Shown here one piece after another: positions 32,701 to 43,026 of a stretch of DNA of 64,000 nt (its first letter is position 1; each line of letters begins with the position of its first letter). The DNA is from Trissonchulus latispiculum (lineage: Eukaryota; Nematoda; Enoplea; Enoplida; Ironidae): NCBI GenBank assembly GCA_030248195.1, contig JASAND010012930.1, positions 1 to 64,000 on the forward strand, in the 5' to 3' direction. The notes below the pieces were generated by a model. That model was not told the DNA's origin. It was given only the letters and a program-made list of their open reading frames with translations, and did no database searches. Made by a program: the position numbers and the translations under genes.

Positions 32701-34815
32701 TTTTACAAGTTTGGTATTATGCCAAGTCTTTGATTTTTGTGCTTCCTTACATTCCTTAAGGGATACTGCTTGAGCTGTAGACTGATCTGTGACAACGCCT
32801 TTGGATCCGAAGAATCCAACACGCGTGCACACAGTCCGAAATTTCAACCAACAAGCCCATGCGTTGGTTCTTAGTGGGTCTGAAAGTGGCAGGTACAAGA
32901 GTACTTCCGCCTTTTGTACCGTGTCAATTCGTGGAGGCGAGCAGCGAGCCACGGATGGCACTTCGATAGCTTGCCCTGCTCTTCCTGCACCACACACCTG
33001 AAACGTATGCGTGTCAGCTTCCGCTGCAGCAGATGACAAAAACAGTGTGAATACCAGGAAGATGCAAAGGAACGCGGACAAGGCATGTGCCAAATACACA
33101 AGTGATTTTACCAGATGACAGCACAGTTCAAAAGAAAAATTACCTTCAAAATGGCAAGGAGTGCACGGTTCAGAGTTTCCTTGGCGTCTCGTTTTCCGAG
33201 TGCGCCGTCGGAACTGTCTAGATTGGCCTACCGTCTCCGCTGGTGTTGTGCTTCCATCGGCATCACAATCAGTTCTGCGAATTTCCAACTCCTGATTATC
33301 AGGTAGTTGTTGGGAAATCACGGAACCGGTTGAACTGGATATATTGTTTACCCAGTCTTGAATGGCTAGGTCTGTCGACGTACCAATAACTGATTCCAGC
33401 ATTGGACAGCTTTTGTCACTCTCTGAAGAGACTACGGAGCTGTCTGACTCAGCACAGATAGGGACACAGCTAGGTTCTCCTATGCTGTGAACACCATAAA
33501 TGTGGGTCATCAAATTGTTAATTTTGTCTTCCAATTCTGCGATTTTAGATGCTGAGGTACTAGAACTAGACGTTTTTGATCTATCAGACTTTGAGCTTTT
33601 ACTAGTACCTGTATCGGAGTCTGTACACTGATCATCTTCGACTGCTGCAACAGCATTTCGAAGCCTTCTACTTTTATGGTTGTCATTTTGGAACTTTTTC
33701 TTACGTACGTAGCTGTCTGAGTTTCGATTGGTATTCTTGCTTCTTTGGTATGAAGGTTTTGAGTAACAGTCTTTCATTATGTGGCCAGGTTTACCACATG
33801 TACTACAGATTGGTTTTCCTTCCCTAGTGTATTTATGCGAAGACCTGGAATTCTGAGTCTGTGCGCGGTCCTGAGCTGGTCTACGTGAGCGGGCAAGGCC
33901 GTCGATACGACGTTCCAATTTTGAAATTCTGTCATCAACTGTAGAATTTCCAGATGCCCTACCGTAACCCTGCTCAGACCTAGAAGGCCGACCGTAAGCC
34001 TGTTCTGATCTGGCTTTTGATGCTCTTTCGAGTTTTTGGATTGCGCCACACATTGTTTCAAGTTTGTTTTCCAGCTTGCTTTCAAGCTTGGACAGTGAAG
34101 CTGTTTCTTTCTTGTCTTCCGAGTCCATCTCGAGAAGGCGTCTTTGAGCCTCTTCTTTTTGAGCGGCAGAGTATGCGTCATTAAAAGTTTGAGGTTCCTT
34201 GCTCAAAACTTTCTTTTTGAGAGAGCGTTGCAGCCCTGCAATGAAAAATTCTTTTTCCATGTGCGCCCGAAAATTTGAGTCGTACTCTGCAATCGGATAA
34301 GCTATCCGGACTTTTTCACGGATATCTTGTGCGTAGACTGAAACAGCTTCGTTTGCTAACTGTTTGCGACTTCGCAATGCAGTTAAAGCAAACCGAGTAC
34401 TTTCTTTTGGTTTTAAGACTTCTCTGAGTTTTCTGACCAAAACATCATAGTTTTGTTTGTCTGTATCCGAGAGATCACGGTAACTTTCTAGGGCAGCTTC
34501 CCTGAGGTACGCCGGAAGCATGTTAAGTTTTGATACTGTATCCCAGTTGCCGGCTTTTGCGGCCAACTCAAAAGTTTCCAACCAATGGTCAAAGTTTTCA
34601 TTAATGCGACCATTGAAAACGCCTAACGTTACAGGGTTGACAGACTGTATGCGAGTGCTTGCCAACAAACCCGTCAGTTGGGCTTGAGACTGAACGTGAG
34701 CTTGTCTTGCGGCTTCGGCCTCTTGCCTGAGTCGGTTGACTTCGGTCTGAGTCTGCTGAAGGTCTCTAACCAAATGCCTATAGTCTCTTTCTGAACTTGC
34801 GTCGTCACCGGGCAT
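29665..34815 (-). CDS. Gag - envelope-like - protease - RT polyprotein (RT truncated)
   Basis: This is a single 1716-codon frame. Gag: coiled N-terminus, capsid-like region (about 60-230), CCHC knuckle C-ST-C-GKPG-H-IMKD-C (337-350). Envelope-like: basic RRRTRKTRR (536-544), hydrophobic signal-like stretch (567-597), Cys-rich ectodomain with N-glycosylation sites near 714, 795, 861, 926 and 1073, Gly/Ala-rich stretch (1090-1135), membrane anchor (about 1142-1166), then a basic tail. Protease: ALIDTGS (1266-1272) and CIIGRDLL (1334-1341). RT: KKKDGTDRFCVDYRGLN, FSTLDLCSGYWQ, MPFGLVNAP, CYLDDILIY (about 1530-1697). The last 19 codons come from the duplicated 3' sequence. Env normally follows pol, so this order is unusual. 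The truncated RT makes this copy defective. Confidence 0.75.
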   Translation of the reverse strand: MPGDDASSERDYRHLVRDLQQTQTEVNRLRQEAEAARQAHVQSQAQLTGLLASTRIQSVNPVTLGVFNGRINENFDHWLETFELAAKAGNWDTVSKLNMLPAYLREAALESYRDLSDTDKQNYDVLVRKLREVLKPKESTRFALTALRSRKQLANEAVSVYAQDIREKVRIAYPIAEYDSNFRAHMEKEFFIAGLQRSLKKKVLSKEPQTFNDAYSAAQKEEAQRRLLEMDSEDKKETASLSKLESKLENKLETMCGAIQKLERASKARSEQAYGRPSRSEQGYGRASGNSTVDDRISKLERRIDGLARSRRPAQDRAQTQNSRSSHKYTREGKPICSTCGKPGHIMKDCYSKPSYQRSKNTNRNSDSYVRKKKFQNDNHKSRRLRNAVAAVEDDQCTDSDTGTSKSSKSDRSKTSSSSTSASKIAELEDKINNLMTHIYGVHSIGEPSCVPICAESDSSVVSSESDKSCPMLESVIGTSTDLAIQDWVNNISSSTGSVISQQLPDNQELEIRRTDCDADGSTTPAETVGQSRQFRRRTRKTRRQGNSEPCTPCHFEGNFSFELCCHLVKSLVYLAHALSAFLCIFLVFTLFLSSAAAEADTHTFQVCGAGRAGQAIEVPSVARCSPPRIDTVQKAEVLLYLPLSDPLRTNAWACWLKFRTVCTRVGFFGSKGVVTDQSTAQAVSLKECKEAQKSKTWHNTKLVKVSDSVYASNNSHSIEYAWCCYDQCQTFKTLVLEKGSVVSFDGKQLVSDLGPTSTCLPLTGHCMTEELTLIWDSTIFKQFQCPYQLFGEVNATLADKYILIDQIQAAYTFSGTHAPKCLPLNTYLMDQGIAVTFHHGLKNVQPTLAQQLQQSGTLKNISNALPESDPISAQLEFLYLKLLRQETGNFVQVWTTLCHIAQRQLQLTHQLLRIDPTLGARILLNRTDIHAAFAGESVMIWPCKQVAADAIYWDHKYQGKCYANLPVVIEGELMFAPAGSTDLIHYSPEISCAHAIKGIYKTDTGWRSTTGPVHVTKLPYEIIWQQHEHVIHFDAPALFHSRLAGVAATMSSLRSHELRLLRTETQLAALINYTTQLSTNPEAVAATLRGIGDGLGEVIAGEGEAVAHILVGVGEGGAKLLVGAAHGAGSLLNSLLKGPIQLLINLAVVISILLVLGLIIYVLARRFVLSKFLPNRRNRKDEEPREPDTSAFLPMQTLNLDDTQDTSPKEKLPGPVSSQHNTDTDTCETPMSSIIWPPKYVNMLTNKSVPPPVTEVGLNDSKYAALIDTGSFLTLISAKIHKRLGKLQKPLTQAFSASGHGLTLLGALLVSIRLGSQTIDHTVHVVDHASIDCIIGRDLLSRLGPVYINFSSPQLKIAGEHLPFLTNKQGTKSNYLVKLDNDLTLYPRTEVVLPASVGTIPKGKDYVFEPRQNLQERHTVFAARTIVRSVDSEIPLRLMNPHNAPVTLRAGTVVGTIEPLPDSIVYTVVPTEPRDHKDPTKVLDEISYDTSHLSKRQLHQLKDCLNKNINVFAKSAYDFGRTNVVRHKIDTGDVRPIKRQPYRIPYRQEEIIRKHITEMHEKKIIRPSSSPWASPIVIVKKKDGTDRFCVDYRGLNRITKIDTYPLPRIDRLLDSLRNARYFSTLDLCSGYWQVEMDPESREKTAFSSFMGLWEFNCMPFGLVNAPATFERLMDFTLAGLNYKICLCYLDDILIYISAVNELVKLKLPKVTINLG

Positions 34816-35134
34816 ATTGAGAAAAACGAGTATAACGTAAACAATATCCTTTGTTGTAACAAAAACTTATTAAAACTCTACCTTCTGTTCGAGGATCCAC
34901 TAGTCACTGGGGAAAGCAATCTGAGGCAAAAAGGAAATGTCGGATAATTCCGTACAAATAGAAAGCAATCTGATCCAGAAATCCAGTATATGTAAATGCA
35001 CTACTCGTGCAAAAGTTCAATCCAAAAGTTGCTGTCACTAGCAGCAAAGAAGTTCAGGCCAAAGCAACGTTTCAAAATGCAAGTCTAACACTGACTGTTA
35101 AAGCTGCGTAGAGAAACAAGACGGGGGCGCCAAA
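34816..35134. other. Leader of the Ty3-like element with primer site
   Basis: About 320 bases between the polyprotein ATG and the 5' LTR. On the minus strand TGGCGCCCCCGT (35132 down to 35121) begins two bases after the LTR end and is the probable primer-binding site. Confidence 0.65.
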
Positions 35135-35400
35135 TGTTAAACTACCAACTAGCCTTGACTGAATTTTAATGCAGACTGAACTTGCCAAAGCAAAACCACC
35201 ATAAAAAAACAACCCAAAAGCTAAAAAAGTCCCCCCCTTTCCAATTTTTTTAGCCACAAAATAGAATAGAGAAAGTAACAGAAAATGTCAAAGCTTAAAT
35301 AAGAAATAATAAGAAAAAATAAAAAAAATAAAAAAAAAATTTTTTATTATTAAAGTAAGAAAGTAAGTAAAAAAAAAATTATTTGGTGGAAAAGGACAAA
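35135..35400 (-). repeat. 5' LTR of the Ty3-like element (partly corrupted)
   Basis: The first about 150 bp match the left LTR almost base for base. Further right the same sequence appears with many bases changed to A, T, C or G runs, and the end cannot be placed. Confidence 0.55.
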
Positions 35401-35446
35401 AACAATATTTATAATAAAAAAAAATAAAAAAAATAAAAAAAAAAAA

Positions 35447-35477
<31 letters not shown>

Positions 35478-35480
35478 TGG
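35200..35480. other. Homopolymer-degraded stretch, probable assembly artefact
   Basis: Compared with 28050-28260, ordinary sequence is replaced by A runs, and the island ends in about 29 consecutive G. The order of the unaffected words is kept. That pattern is what a failed consensus over a repeat looks like. Confidence 0.7.
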
Positions 35481-37560
35481 GGGTCAACTCCAATTCCAGA
35501 GGATCAGCTAGTACAAGGCTCGGGGAGGTTTGGGGTAGTGCCGGGAGATAGCCTTATATGAAATTAAACAATTAATTTAAAGTTCTAAATTTAGTTTTTA
35601 GATCTGTCTTCTTGCTAGTTCTTCTCCACTAACGGTTTCTTAAGATCAGATAGTAACAGAGCCTTTAAAGCAGAGCAATGGGGATATCCACCCCCAATAA
35701 GGTAAGAAGAACGGAGATCATCATTTTCAAATGAATAGACAATGAAATAAGGTATCAAAGTTCAAGATTACAAGATTTGAGAATCCAGAGTAAACTTTCA
35801 GTTTATTAACAATTTCCACAATTTTACTGTTGGTTTTAAATGTCACCAAATGATTCCGATGCCGGTACGAATCGTCTCTGCCTCAAACGTTCCGCTACAC
35901 TTCCAAATAGACTAGATCACCTACAGTTAATAGTTCCAATTATCGATTCCACTGATACAACTTGACTGAGCGCTTCCGGCTCCTGAATACTGATTCCAAC
36001 AGGTTAATCACAATTATCTTTCCAGAGGCACGACAGACTATTCAGGCAGGAGATCTTTCGACTTCGCACCTGAATCAAATGGGTTAAAACCCATTAGTTA
36101 CACAGTTATGGTGCGGGAATCGAACCCAGCAACCATTATTCACTCTTTTGGCTTTCAGATCTTTAATATGAACTCGCGATATCGAAATTACCAAAAACGT
36201 TTAGAATTGATCACATATAAAACGAAAATATGAGTGTTTCGGCGTTATTTTCCAAGCTTAAAAACTAATATGCAGAATGTAATATTTCAGCCAATTTCCT
36301 GCACTGTTGTGCAGGAAATTGTGATTAAAACATGCTTCTGTAATGTACATTCTGCTTCTGCGCTGTCTTGAACTGCAATACGAATTTCGTTCAATTTCGG
36401 GCTTCTGACTGTGAGCAGGAGCCCCCTTTTCTTAGATCAGTCGATGGTTGCCGCAGCAAATTGTCTATTGAACAGAAAAGATGTTATAGTTGCAAATCCA
36501 GATAGTTTAGGACGATATCTGGTCCCAAATTGCAGGAAATTGCCCATTTCCTGCCTAATCCGATTCATAACTTTGATATCTACATTAGATCGAAAGTTCG
36601 TGCATAAACATCTATTTTACTGCTATTGGAAGATAGTCTGGTACATATTAATTATTAATCGTACGTAACTAATAACCATATACATTATTCCTTGGTTACT
36701 ATTGCTTCCTGCATATTGCTGTTCAAAGTGCTTGCTCATCCTTTATGCTTTAAACCGTCTGTCAAAACGCCATGCTTACAACAATTGTTTTAGTTCCATT
36801 TTTTATTGGTTTATAGACCATTTTGTGGTCTAAACCTGACGGATACTAAGAGTGTCAAACGTAATTCCGTCTCATTGAACGATGTTAAGAAACACAGTAC
36901 TGCCAAGCATAAAGATCACAATGTTGCTCATTTTAGACAGAAACAACAGTAAACACGGATTTTAGACGGAAATCATGATAATTAAAGTAATCAATACCGT
37001 ATTTTTACCTAGAGCTGACTTCTTACGTATACCTAAGTAGATTTAATAAGTGATGCGGGAGATTTGAATTTCAGACGAAATGGTGTCACATTATGTAATT
37101 CGAATTAGACACAGTGTCCCTTTGTTGCGATTCGTCCGCTCTCTATGCGGACGAATCGAGGGCTTCCTGAGTATTATCCGATGGTTATGACCCAGTCCTG
37201 GGGTCCCCTTGATCCTAGGCCTAGATTCCCTGCCTCATTTGCATATTTTCACTCATACTCCAATTATACAGCTTATGACCACATTCCGACACACATTCCG
37301 TCCAATCGGACTCACATACACTACTAAACTATATAATTCTAACTCCCATCCGTGTAATTTCCTGCTTATAATCTGGCTCTTAGGTAATTATTTCGTAATA
37401 CCCGTAACACCACGGGTACTGGGACAGAAAACACATAAGCATACAAAAACGCAGATACTCCTTTATCTTCGATTGTTTCATTTAACATATAATCATCACT
37501 GTATTACAAACTTAGCTAAAGACGCACATTCATCAGTCACACCTATAGTTTTACGTAACG
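35481..37560. other. No gene recognised
   Basis: About 2 kb. The T-arm-like GGGTTCGATTCCC on the minus strand (near 36,113-36,125) is isolated and not part of a foldable tRNA. The short frames have no motif. Confidence 0.4.
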
Positions 37561-37564
37561 TTTA

Positions 37565-37712
37565 CACCGTGTCACTGTTGGCACACTTATACGACATTCA
37601 CACAACATTCACACTGTACCACTGCTGGCACACTTATACAACATTCACACAACATTCACACTGTGCCACTGCTGGCACACTTATACAACATTTATACGAC
37701 ATTCACACTTAC
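37565..37712. repeat. Minisatellite, about 47-bp unit, three copies
   Basis: Units contain CACTGCTGGCACACTTATAC and ACATTCACACAACATTCACA, repeated with small variations. The overlapping 172-codon plus frame is a consequence of the repeat, not a gene. Confidence 0.75.
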
Positions 37713-38555
37713 GTACTGTATTGTTAATATTTTGGCGGCTGCTAATCAGCTACACCCTTATCCTGCCTAATATCTCAAGGTCAATCATACCCGGCAAATC
37801 TCAAGACCCTTATTGCACAAGGGAGTTTATATGAGTTGCCTCATTCATACACTCATTTCCACACTTTCATACACATCACACATATGCACACCAATTTACT
37901 TCTACGCTCTCATTCTTGCAGTTTTCACAACCTTCGTCGAACAGAAGGAGTTTATGTGATCTGCATCACGCATACAAACATACACAGGACGGACATTCAC
38001 ACACTCACATTTTCACACATTCTAACTTAGCTAATTATTAAACAACATTACAATTATAAACTATAGAGACAATCCTAACTACAAATTTTCTTATTTCTAA
38101 TCTAATTTCTAGGTACTACCCTAGGCTACTGGTTTATGCACATTTCGGCACTTTTCTGTAAGAGTTGCTGTTTTGTTTACTTGAACTTTGGGAAACTTTG
38201 AAACTTGATAATTCGGTTTTTAGGAAAATCTAATGTTTTTCCCCGCTTGAGACAAAGTTTAATCGAAACTTGTGAAAGCCTGAGCGAATAATAATTGCCA
38301 AGCAATTATTATTAAACAACACTATAAAAACATATTTTAATTTACTAGTTAGAGGAAGCCGGCCATTCCTCTTCAAAACTCAGAATTATTAATCAACAAG
38401 GTAATATAAAAACTCAAGGTTTTAGATTCAGTTCAAAAATAACCTATATTTTAGAAACCTGATAATTTGAAGCCGACCTAACGCTGAAAATAAAGACAAT
38501 TATGCAAACAGTGATCTTTAAATCATTAGCGCCTTCGTTACAGATTATGGCCGGC
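37713..38555. other. No gene recognised
   Basis: AT-rich sequence with CACACATTC-rich patches. Nothing can be supported. Confidence 0.4.
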
Positions 38556-39105
38556 AACACCTAGTTGCCGGCTGTGGGGTGAAAAGATCTCTATACTAGC
38601 TCAATAAGTTCAGGGTCGTAATTAAGGGACCCTCTATCTCAGACTCAAAAGGTGAGGTCCCCACTCAAAATCCCGTAAACTACAAAACCCCCATAGCCAC
38701 GAGGGCCTTCTTCGAAATACAAAAACTGGCCTCTAGGGCCGTGGCTTGGAATAGTAAAAAACATTGGCCAATTGGCCACATAAAAAAGAAAAGGGCCCTA
38801 AGGCCAAAAATCACATAATATATAAAAAATAGGCCCGAAGGCCAACAATGCAGAATTCCTAATATTTTTATTCCTAGCCAGTAAATTTTGAGCCGGGTAT
38901 AGAAGACCCAAAGGCTCCTCAGATTGTAAGTGTTCGCGGGTAGAAACTCAATTTCTTTTCTGGCCCGAAGGCCAGAAAAGTCCCTATATTTTTCCTAAGA
39001 GTTTTTAGTGAGTGCACAGTCCTAGGTGCTGCAAACCACAGCCCACTATAAGGACGTGCACTCGGAGAGCAAAATTTGGCCGACCGCTCTCGGTCGGCCC
39101 TCAGC
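38556..39105. repeat. Cluster of short GGCC hairpins
   Basis: At least six short inverted repeats occur: GCCGGCAAC...GTTGCCGGC (38,553-38,575), TTGGCCAATTGGCCA (38,764-38,778), GGGCCCTAAGGCC, GGCCCGAAGGCC (about 38,832), TGGCCCGAAGGCCA (38,961) and GGCCGACC...GGTCGGCC (39,078-39,099). Together they suggest a structured transcript leader or repetitive element. No second copy lies in the window. Confidence 0.5.
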
Positions 39106-39203
39106 GAACACTAATGAGAATTTTAGAATTCGCCACTGAGCTGACAGCTCTCTGACAGCTCAGTGACAGCTCGGAGACGGGGACTTCTCTTTGATTTTAG
39201 GTG

Positions 39204-39241
39204 GAAGCTTCTAGAAGTTTCTAGAAACTTCTAGAAACTTC
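39204..39241. promoter_or_regulatory. Eight-unit heat-shock element array
   Basis: GAA and TTC triplets alternate every five bases without a break: GAA-GC-TTC-TA-GAA-GT-TTC, then TA-GAA-AC-TTC-TA-GAA-AC-TTC. Heat shock factor trimers bind arrays of alternating nGAAn units, and three suffice for high affinity. Eight perfect units are exceptional. No heat-shock gene or recognisable ORF lies within 2 kb on either side, so the target may be an unannotated transcript or a mobile element. Confidence 0.65.
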
Positions 39242-41303
39242 CTATCTTTTACACGCGAAGATCCAGGCTCTTTTTGGGCCTGGTGGTCAGTTGGGGTGAA
39301 GATTAACGATAATGGCGAAATATTGCCCCCAACTGACCACTTTTCTGATTAATTTCTGGGTCCGAAACTTTCTGAAATTTTATAAAATTTTGGTTAACAT
39401 GTAAATGCAACCAAAGGGGGAAGTTTCGGACCTAATTTTCAACTTTCTCGGATTCGGCTGAAATGGGGCTTAAAAATCAGGCCAATCCCGGCCGATTATG
39501 GGAAAAATAATTTTAAGTGCCATCTTTGGGCACAACTTATATGTCCATTTCAAATTTTAATATTTTCTTTTGGCTTCTCTTGTCCTGGGCCCCTACTTTG
39601 AAATTTTGAGTGAACTTTTGGCCGCAAACAAGAGAAGCCAACACAGCAACCTTAGCAACAATTGCTCCCTATTGCTAGAAACTCAGTGTCCTCGCTTGAC
39701 CGAGGAAGTAGGGAGCAATTGCCTAAAAAATGTGCATAAAAAATCATACGTAATTTTCTACCTAAGACTAATTACATATTTGCATTCTACGTATGTTCTT
39801 ACCTATGTCTACTAATTTTCATTAATTTTAAATTATCAGGGAGGAGGGTAAGCCCCCTCCAAACCTACCTATGTACACAAAGGTGTGTACTAACTTACTA
39901 ACTAAAAGATGGGGATTACATTTTTGAAATCGGGAGAAAATTGCCTTTCCAATGAACTTAAGTTATTTTTCAGCACAAAATTATTAAAATTGACTAATTT
40001 AAGCCTAATTATTACCAATTAATGAATATAAACCCTTACTAACAAATAATAAGTTCATTTCACATTAAATAATTACCTATCTACCTATTTTAAGCCTAGC
40101 TAAGTGACTATCTTCCAATATGTGGCATTTTCTAGCCATAAAACTGCACTTTAGGGAAATTATACGGGCTTAGAAACAAATTTGCGCAATTCCTTTCTGT
40201 GATTAGAACTAAAATTGTCTTGGCATAGATTTGTTAATCACCATGGATGACAGTACGATTGAAAAGGTCCCATCCCGGACCAATTCCAGACGAAAGAAGA
40301 GTACCCACTCTTCAATTAGATCTCCTGCCAATTCACTCTGATCAATAGATTCTTTGATTTTGTTATTGGTTTTATGTGTGCGTTCTAATATTCTTTGTAC
40401 TTCAGGTGGTGAGATACTCCTACTAGATGATTACATGAATCCACTTCTATTATTATCTTAACTTTTGGAGTAAAGACCGGGACATTAATTGCTGGTTTTA
40501 GTCTGGCAACTCTGATATTTGTTTTCAAATACAAGATAACTATACAAATATGAACTTGGACATTTGATTCTGGCAAACATGATGAAGCATAACCAATGCA
40601 ATGATCTTCTATTTAACGGGATTTTGTTCGTTCTTTGAACCAATTAACTGGTTAACCAATTTTAACCCATTTTGACAATTAATGAAAGTTCTTTCATTAC
40701 ACATACTCATATATGTATTATGTACTCTTGGTACGACGCATTCCAGGTTGGATAGGCTTTGGTAACTGTGCAAAGTTTTCACTTTGAGTGGAAAAATGAA
40801 CGTCTCACTGCCTTTCTCTATCCTAAGTGCTGATGTTGTAATTATAGCTCGAACACAAGCTGCATGACTATTGTCAATTAATTGCGACTGGCAACTTAAA
40901 TGTTTGCACGCGGGAGGCATCAAAAAGATATCAAAAGCTACGAAGTAACTGATTATCTTGGTTATTTTGTTATGAACTTAATTTGACTGGCTAAAAAGAG
41001 TCTCAGAATTGAATCAGTTCAAGCAAGTCAGTTAAGGGACTCATTTTGAGAGAAGCATAAAAGACGCGGTAGAGCGAAAATTGCTTGTAATACTTCGTAT
41101 CTACTGTGCATCTGCCATTCTGAGTGCTCCTGCATCAAAAGCAAATATACTGTATTGTACGAGTGGAAAGTCGAGTTTACTCAGAAAAATATAAGAAAAA
41201 CGAGAAACTAAACATAGGAACAGGAAGCCAGAAATAATTCAGGAAAAATGTTTCAAACAAGTACTATTAAGGCAAAAACAAAATTCTACGCTTTTCAGTT
41301 ATT
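39242..41303. other. No gene recognised
   Basis: Contains short frames, including minus frames at 40385-40576 and 40609-40923, without recognisable motifs. They could be host exons but nothing supports them. Confidence 0.35.
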
Positions 41304-41555
41304 TTATTCCGTATCTCCGCCATGTGGGAACTGCAAATCCATCTTTCCAAGCGTCTGCTCGATCCAACTGAGAATAGCAACGGTCGATTGAAATTGGACA
41401 ATACACTTGTCTTCTTTCGGTGGGCAGATTAACAGCTTTTCGACCACAGGATACTTTTGAGCAAGATTCAGCACCTGCTTTCCTCCGCTGTAGAATCCAA
41501 CCAGCTCCTCAAGTCCGTTGTATGCCATGCTGATCAGTGGTCCTCCAATATTTCC
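41304..41555 (-). CDS. S1 protease-like gene 3, exon D (serine lost)
   Basis: The exon follows an AACTGTTTCAG acceptor in phase 0 and aligns with exon D of gene 1, including LLICPPKEDKCIV and the final helix ILSWIEQTLGKM. The GDSGGPLIS signature reads GNIGGPLIS, so the nucleophilic serine is Ile and Asp194 is Asn. The product cannot be a serine protease. The reading frame and splice sites are intact, suggesting selection for a non-catalytic role. Confidence 0.8.
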   Translation of the reverse strand, partial: GNIGGPLISMAYNGLEELVGFYSGGKQVLNLAQKYPVVEKLLICPPKEDKCIVQFQSTVAILSWIEQTLGKMDLQFPHGGDTE

Positions 41556-43026
41556 CTGAAACAGTTTTTGATTAAACTTTCACTGGGTAGACATAAACTG
41601 CGCAATAATGGGTGCGTCACGTTTAACTCGCCGTGGAATCTTAAGTGAGTCCGGACTAACAGAAATGAGACTAAGGTTTTTGTTAGCCTCAGACAGTTCG
41701 GAGACTATTTTTTGTCAGGACAAATTTCTCAAGAAATAGTCTCGACAAGCCTTAATTTGTCTCGGACACTTCTGAGACTAATGTTATAGTCTGACACTTC
41801 TGAGACTAAGTTTTGTCTTGGCAACATTTGTCTGAGAAATATTTAGTCCAAAACATGCCTGGACTATTTGTCAGCACAAAAGTTGTCTGGTCAAATGTCA
41901 AACGTATGTCAACGTGACCCATAAGCGGAACAGATTAAACTGCACTTTTCAAAACGAGGAGACATCATCCGTCGTGAAGTTGACCAGTCTCTGAGACCTT
42001 CTGGCAACTTTTTTGAGTTGTTGTTAATCAACCTTACGGTTCCAATTTCCTGGCTAACATTTTCACCTTCGGAGGATGATCATCACGTTGTAATGTATAA
42101 TGCAGCAAACCACAACAACAACAACACAACAACAACAACGACAACAACATGCACAACGAGTGCAGAAGGTTTCTGTAACGACGTTGAGAAACACTCAGTA
42201 GTGCCAAGTTTTATCACGAATATTTAAGTATATAACTGTCCACCCTGCCTTAGAAATTCCTTTTCTTTTTTCCTACACAGCAGTATAATTTCTGAAACAA
42301 ATCTATTTACTTTGTAATATCGCTTTTTTATTTTCAGTTGGCATAGATATACTAGCAAATTTAGTTGGGTTAAAAATCATCTATTCAGGAAACGTTCGCA
42401 CTAGGTTTGCGTCCTGTAGCTCTGTGATGTCTAGGATTTCAATAACTTGTCAAAAAGTCAAACTCAGAGCTTTCCGGTGGTTCATGCAACTCGTTCATGC
42501 AACATCATTTAAATACTGTACTGCTCCATCATACTGAGGGCTATATTCGCACTGTAGCATTCTAACGAAACGTGGTTATATATATTCCAAGATGAAAGAC
42601 GGTGGGCAGCGGAAGTATCACACACAAATGTTTCGTCATATGAGCGTATGTTCAACTGTCTAATTTGCATATTCTTCAATCACTTCTGTTCACTTCAATT
42701 TTCCGATTTCAGCAAGGGGGAGAGGGTAAATCAGATCAAACTACCAGTAATTATGCCTCTTTAATTAGTTTAAAATATTACTCTGCATAAAAATGACAAC
42801 CATTCCCCTCAGATCAGATCCTAAGCCGAAAACACGAATTCCTTGACTGTAGTGGTTACTAGGCCCTCTTCGGCTAAAAAAGGATACTGAGAAACAGTAG
42901 TAAACAAAGAGCTACGACTATTATCGAGATAGGAGCCTACGTGGATAGCAGCCATTTTCCAAAGCAATAATTCCGCCTCCAGCCAGACGGAATAAAAACA
43001 TCCAAAGTAACATTGCCTTCGCTTAC
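41556..43026. other. Intron between exons C and D of gene 3
   Basis: About 1.47 kb. It contains repeated GACACTTCTGAGACTAA words (41,768-41,815), a CAA microsatellite (42,105-42,150) and no further exon. Confidence 0.55.
42105..42150. repeat. (CAA)n microsatellite
   Basis: Imperfect CAACAA array with single-base interruptions. Confidence 0.85.

Larger units (their letters stand above)
27975..35400 (-). mobile_element. Ty3/gypsy-like LTR element with internal envelope-like region
   Basis: LTRs begin TGTTAAACTACC at 27975 and 35135. Minus-strand coding order is Gag, envelope-like glycoprotein, aspartic protease, then reverse transcriptase that stops just after the YLDD box. RNase H and integrase are missing. 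The sequence downstream of the break is a 510-bp-offset duplication of a 3' ORF. A TGGCGCC primer site follows the 5' LTR. The outer end of the right LTR is obscured by homopolymer runs, so the right boundary is approximate and no target duplication could be checked. Confidence 0.8.

Noticed and set aside
34890..34905. GGATCCACTAGT looks like cloning-vector polylinker
   Set aside because: Only 12 bases match, a related word (TGATCCACTAGT) is part of the duplicated element sequence at 28,880 and 29,390, and no other vector sequence surrounds it.
36105..36135. Minus-strand GGGTTCGATTCCC suggesting a tRNA gene
   Set aside because: Only a T arm can be formed; no D arm, anticodon stem or acceptor pairs at the right distances.
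37565..37712. Regular repeats considered as a CRISPR array
   Set aside because: The units are contiguous without unique spacers, and the DNA is eukaryotic.
37209..37727. 172-codon plus-strand frame
   Set aside because: It owes its length to the 47-bp minisatellite and shows no domain.
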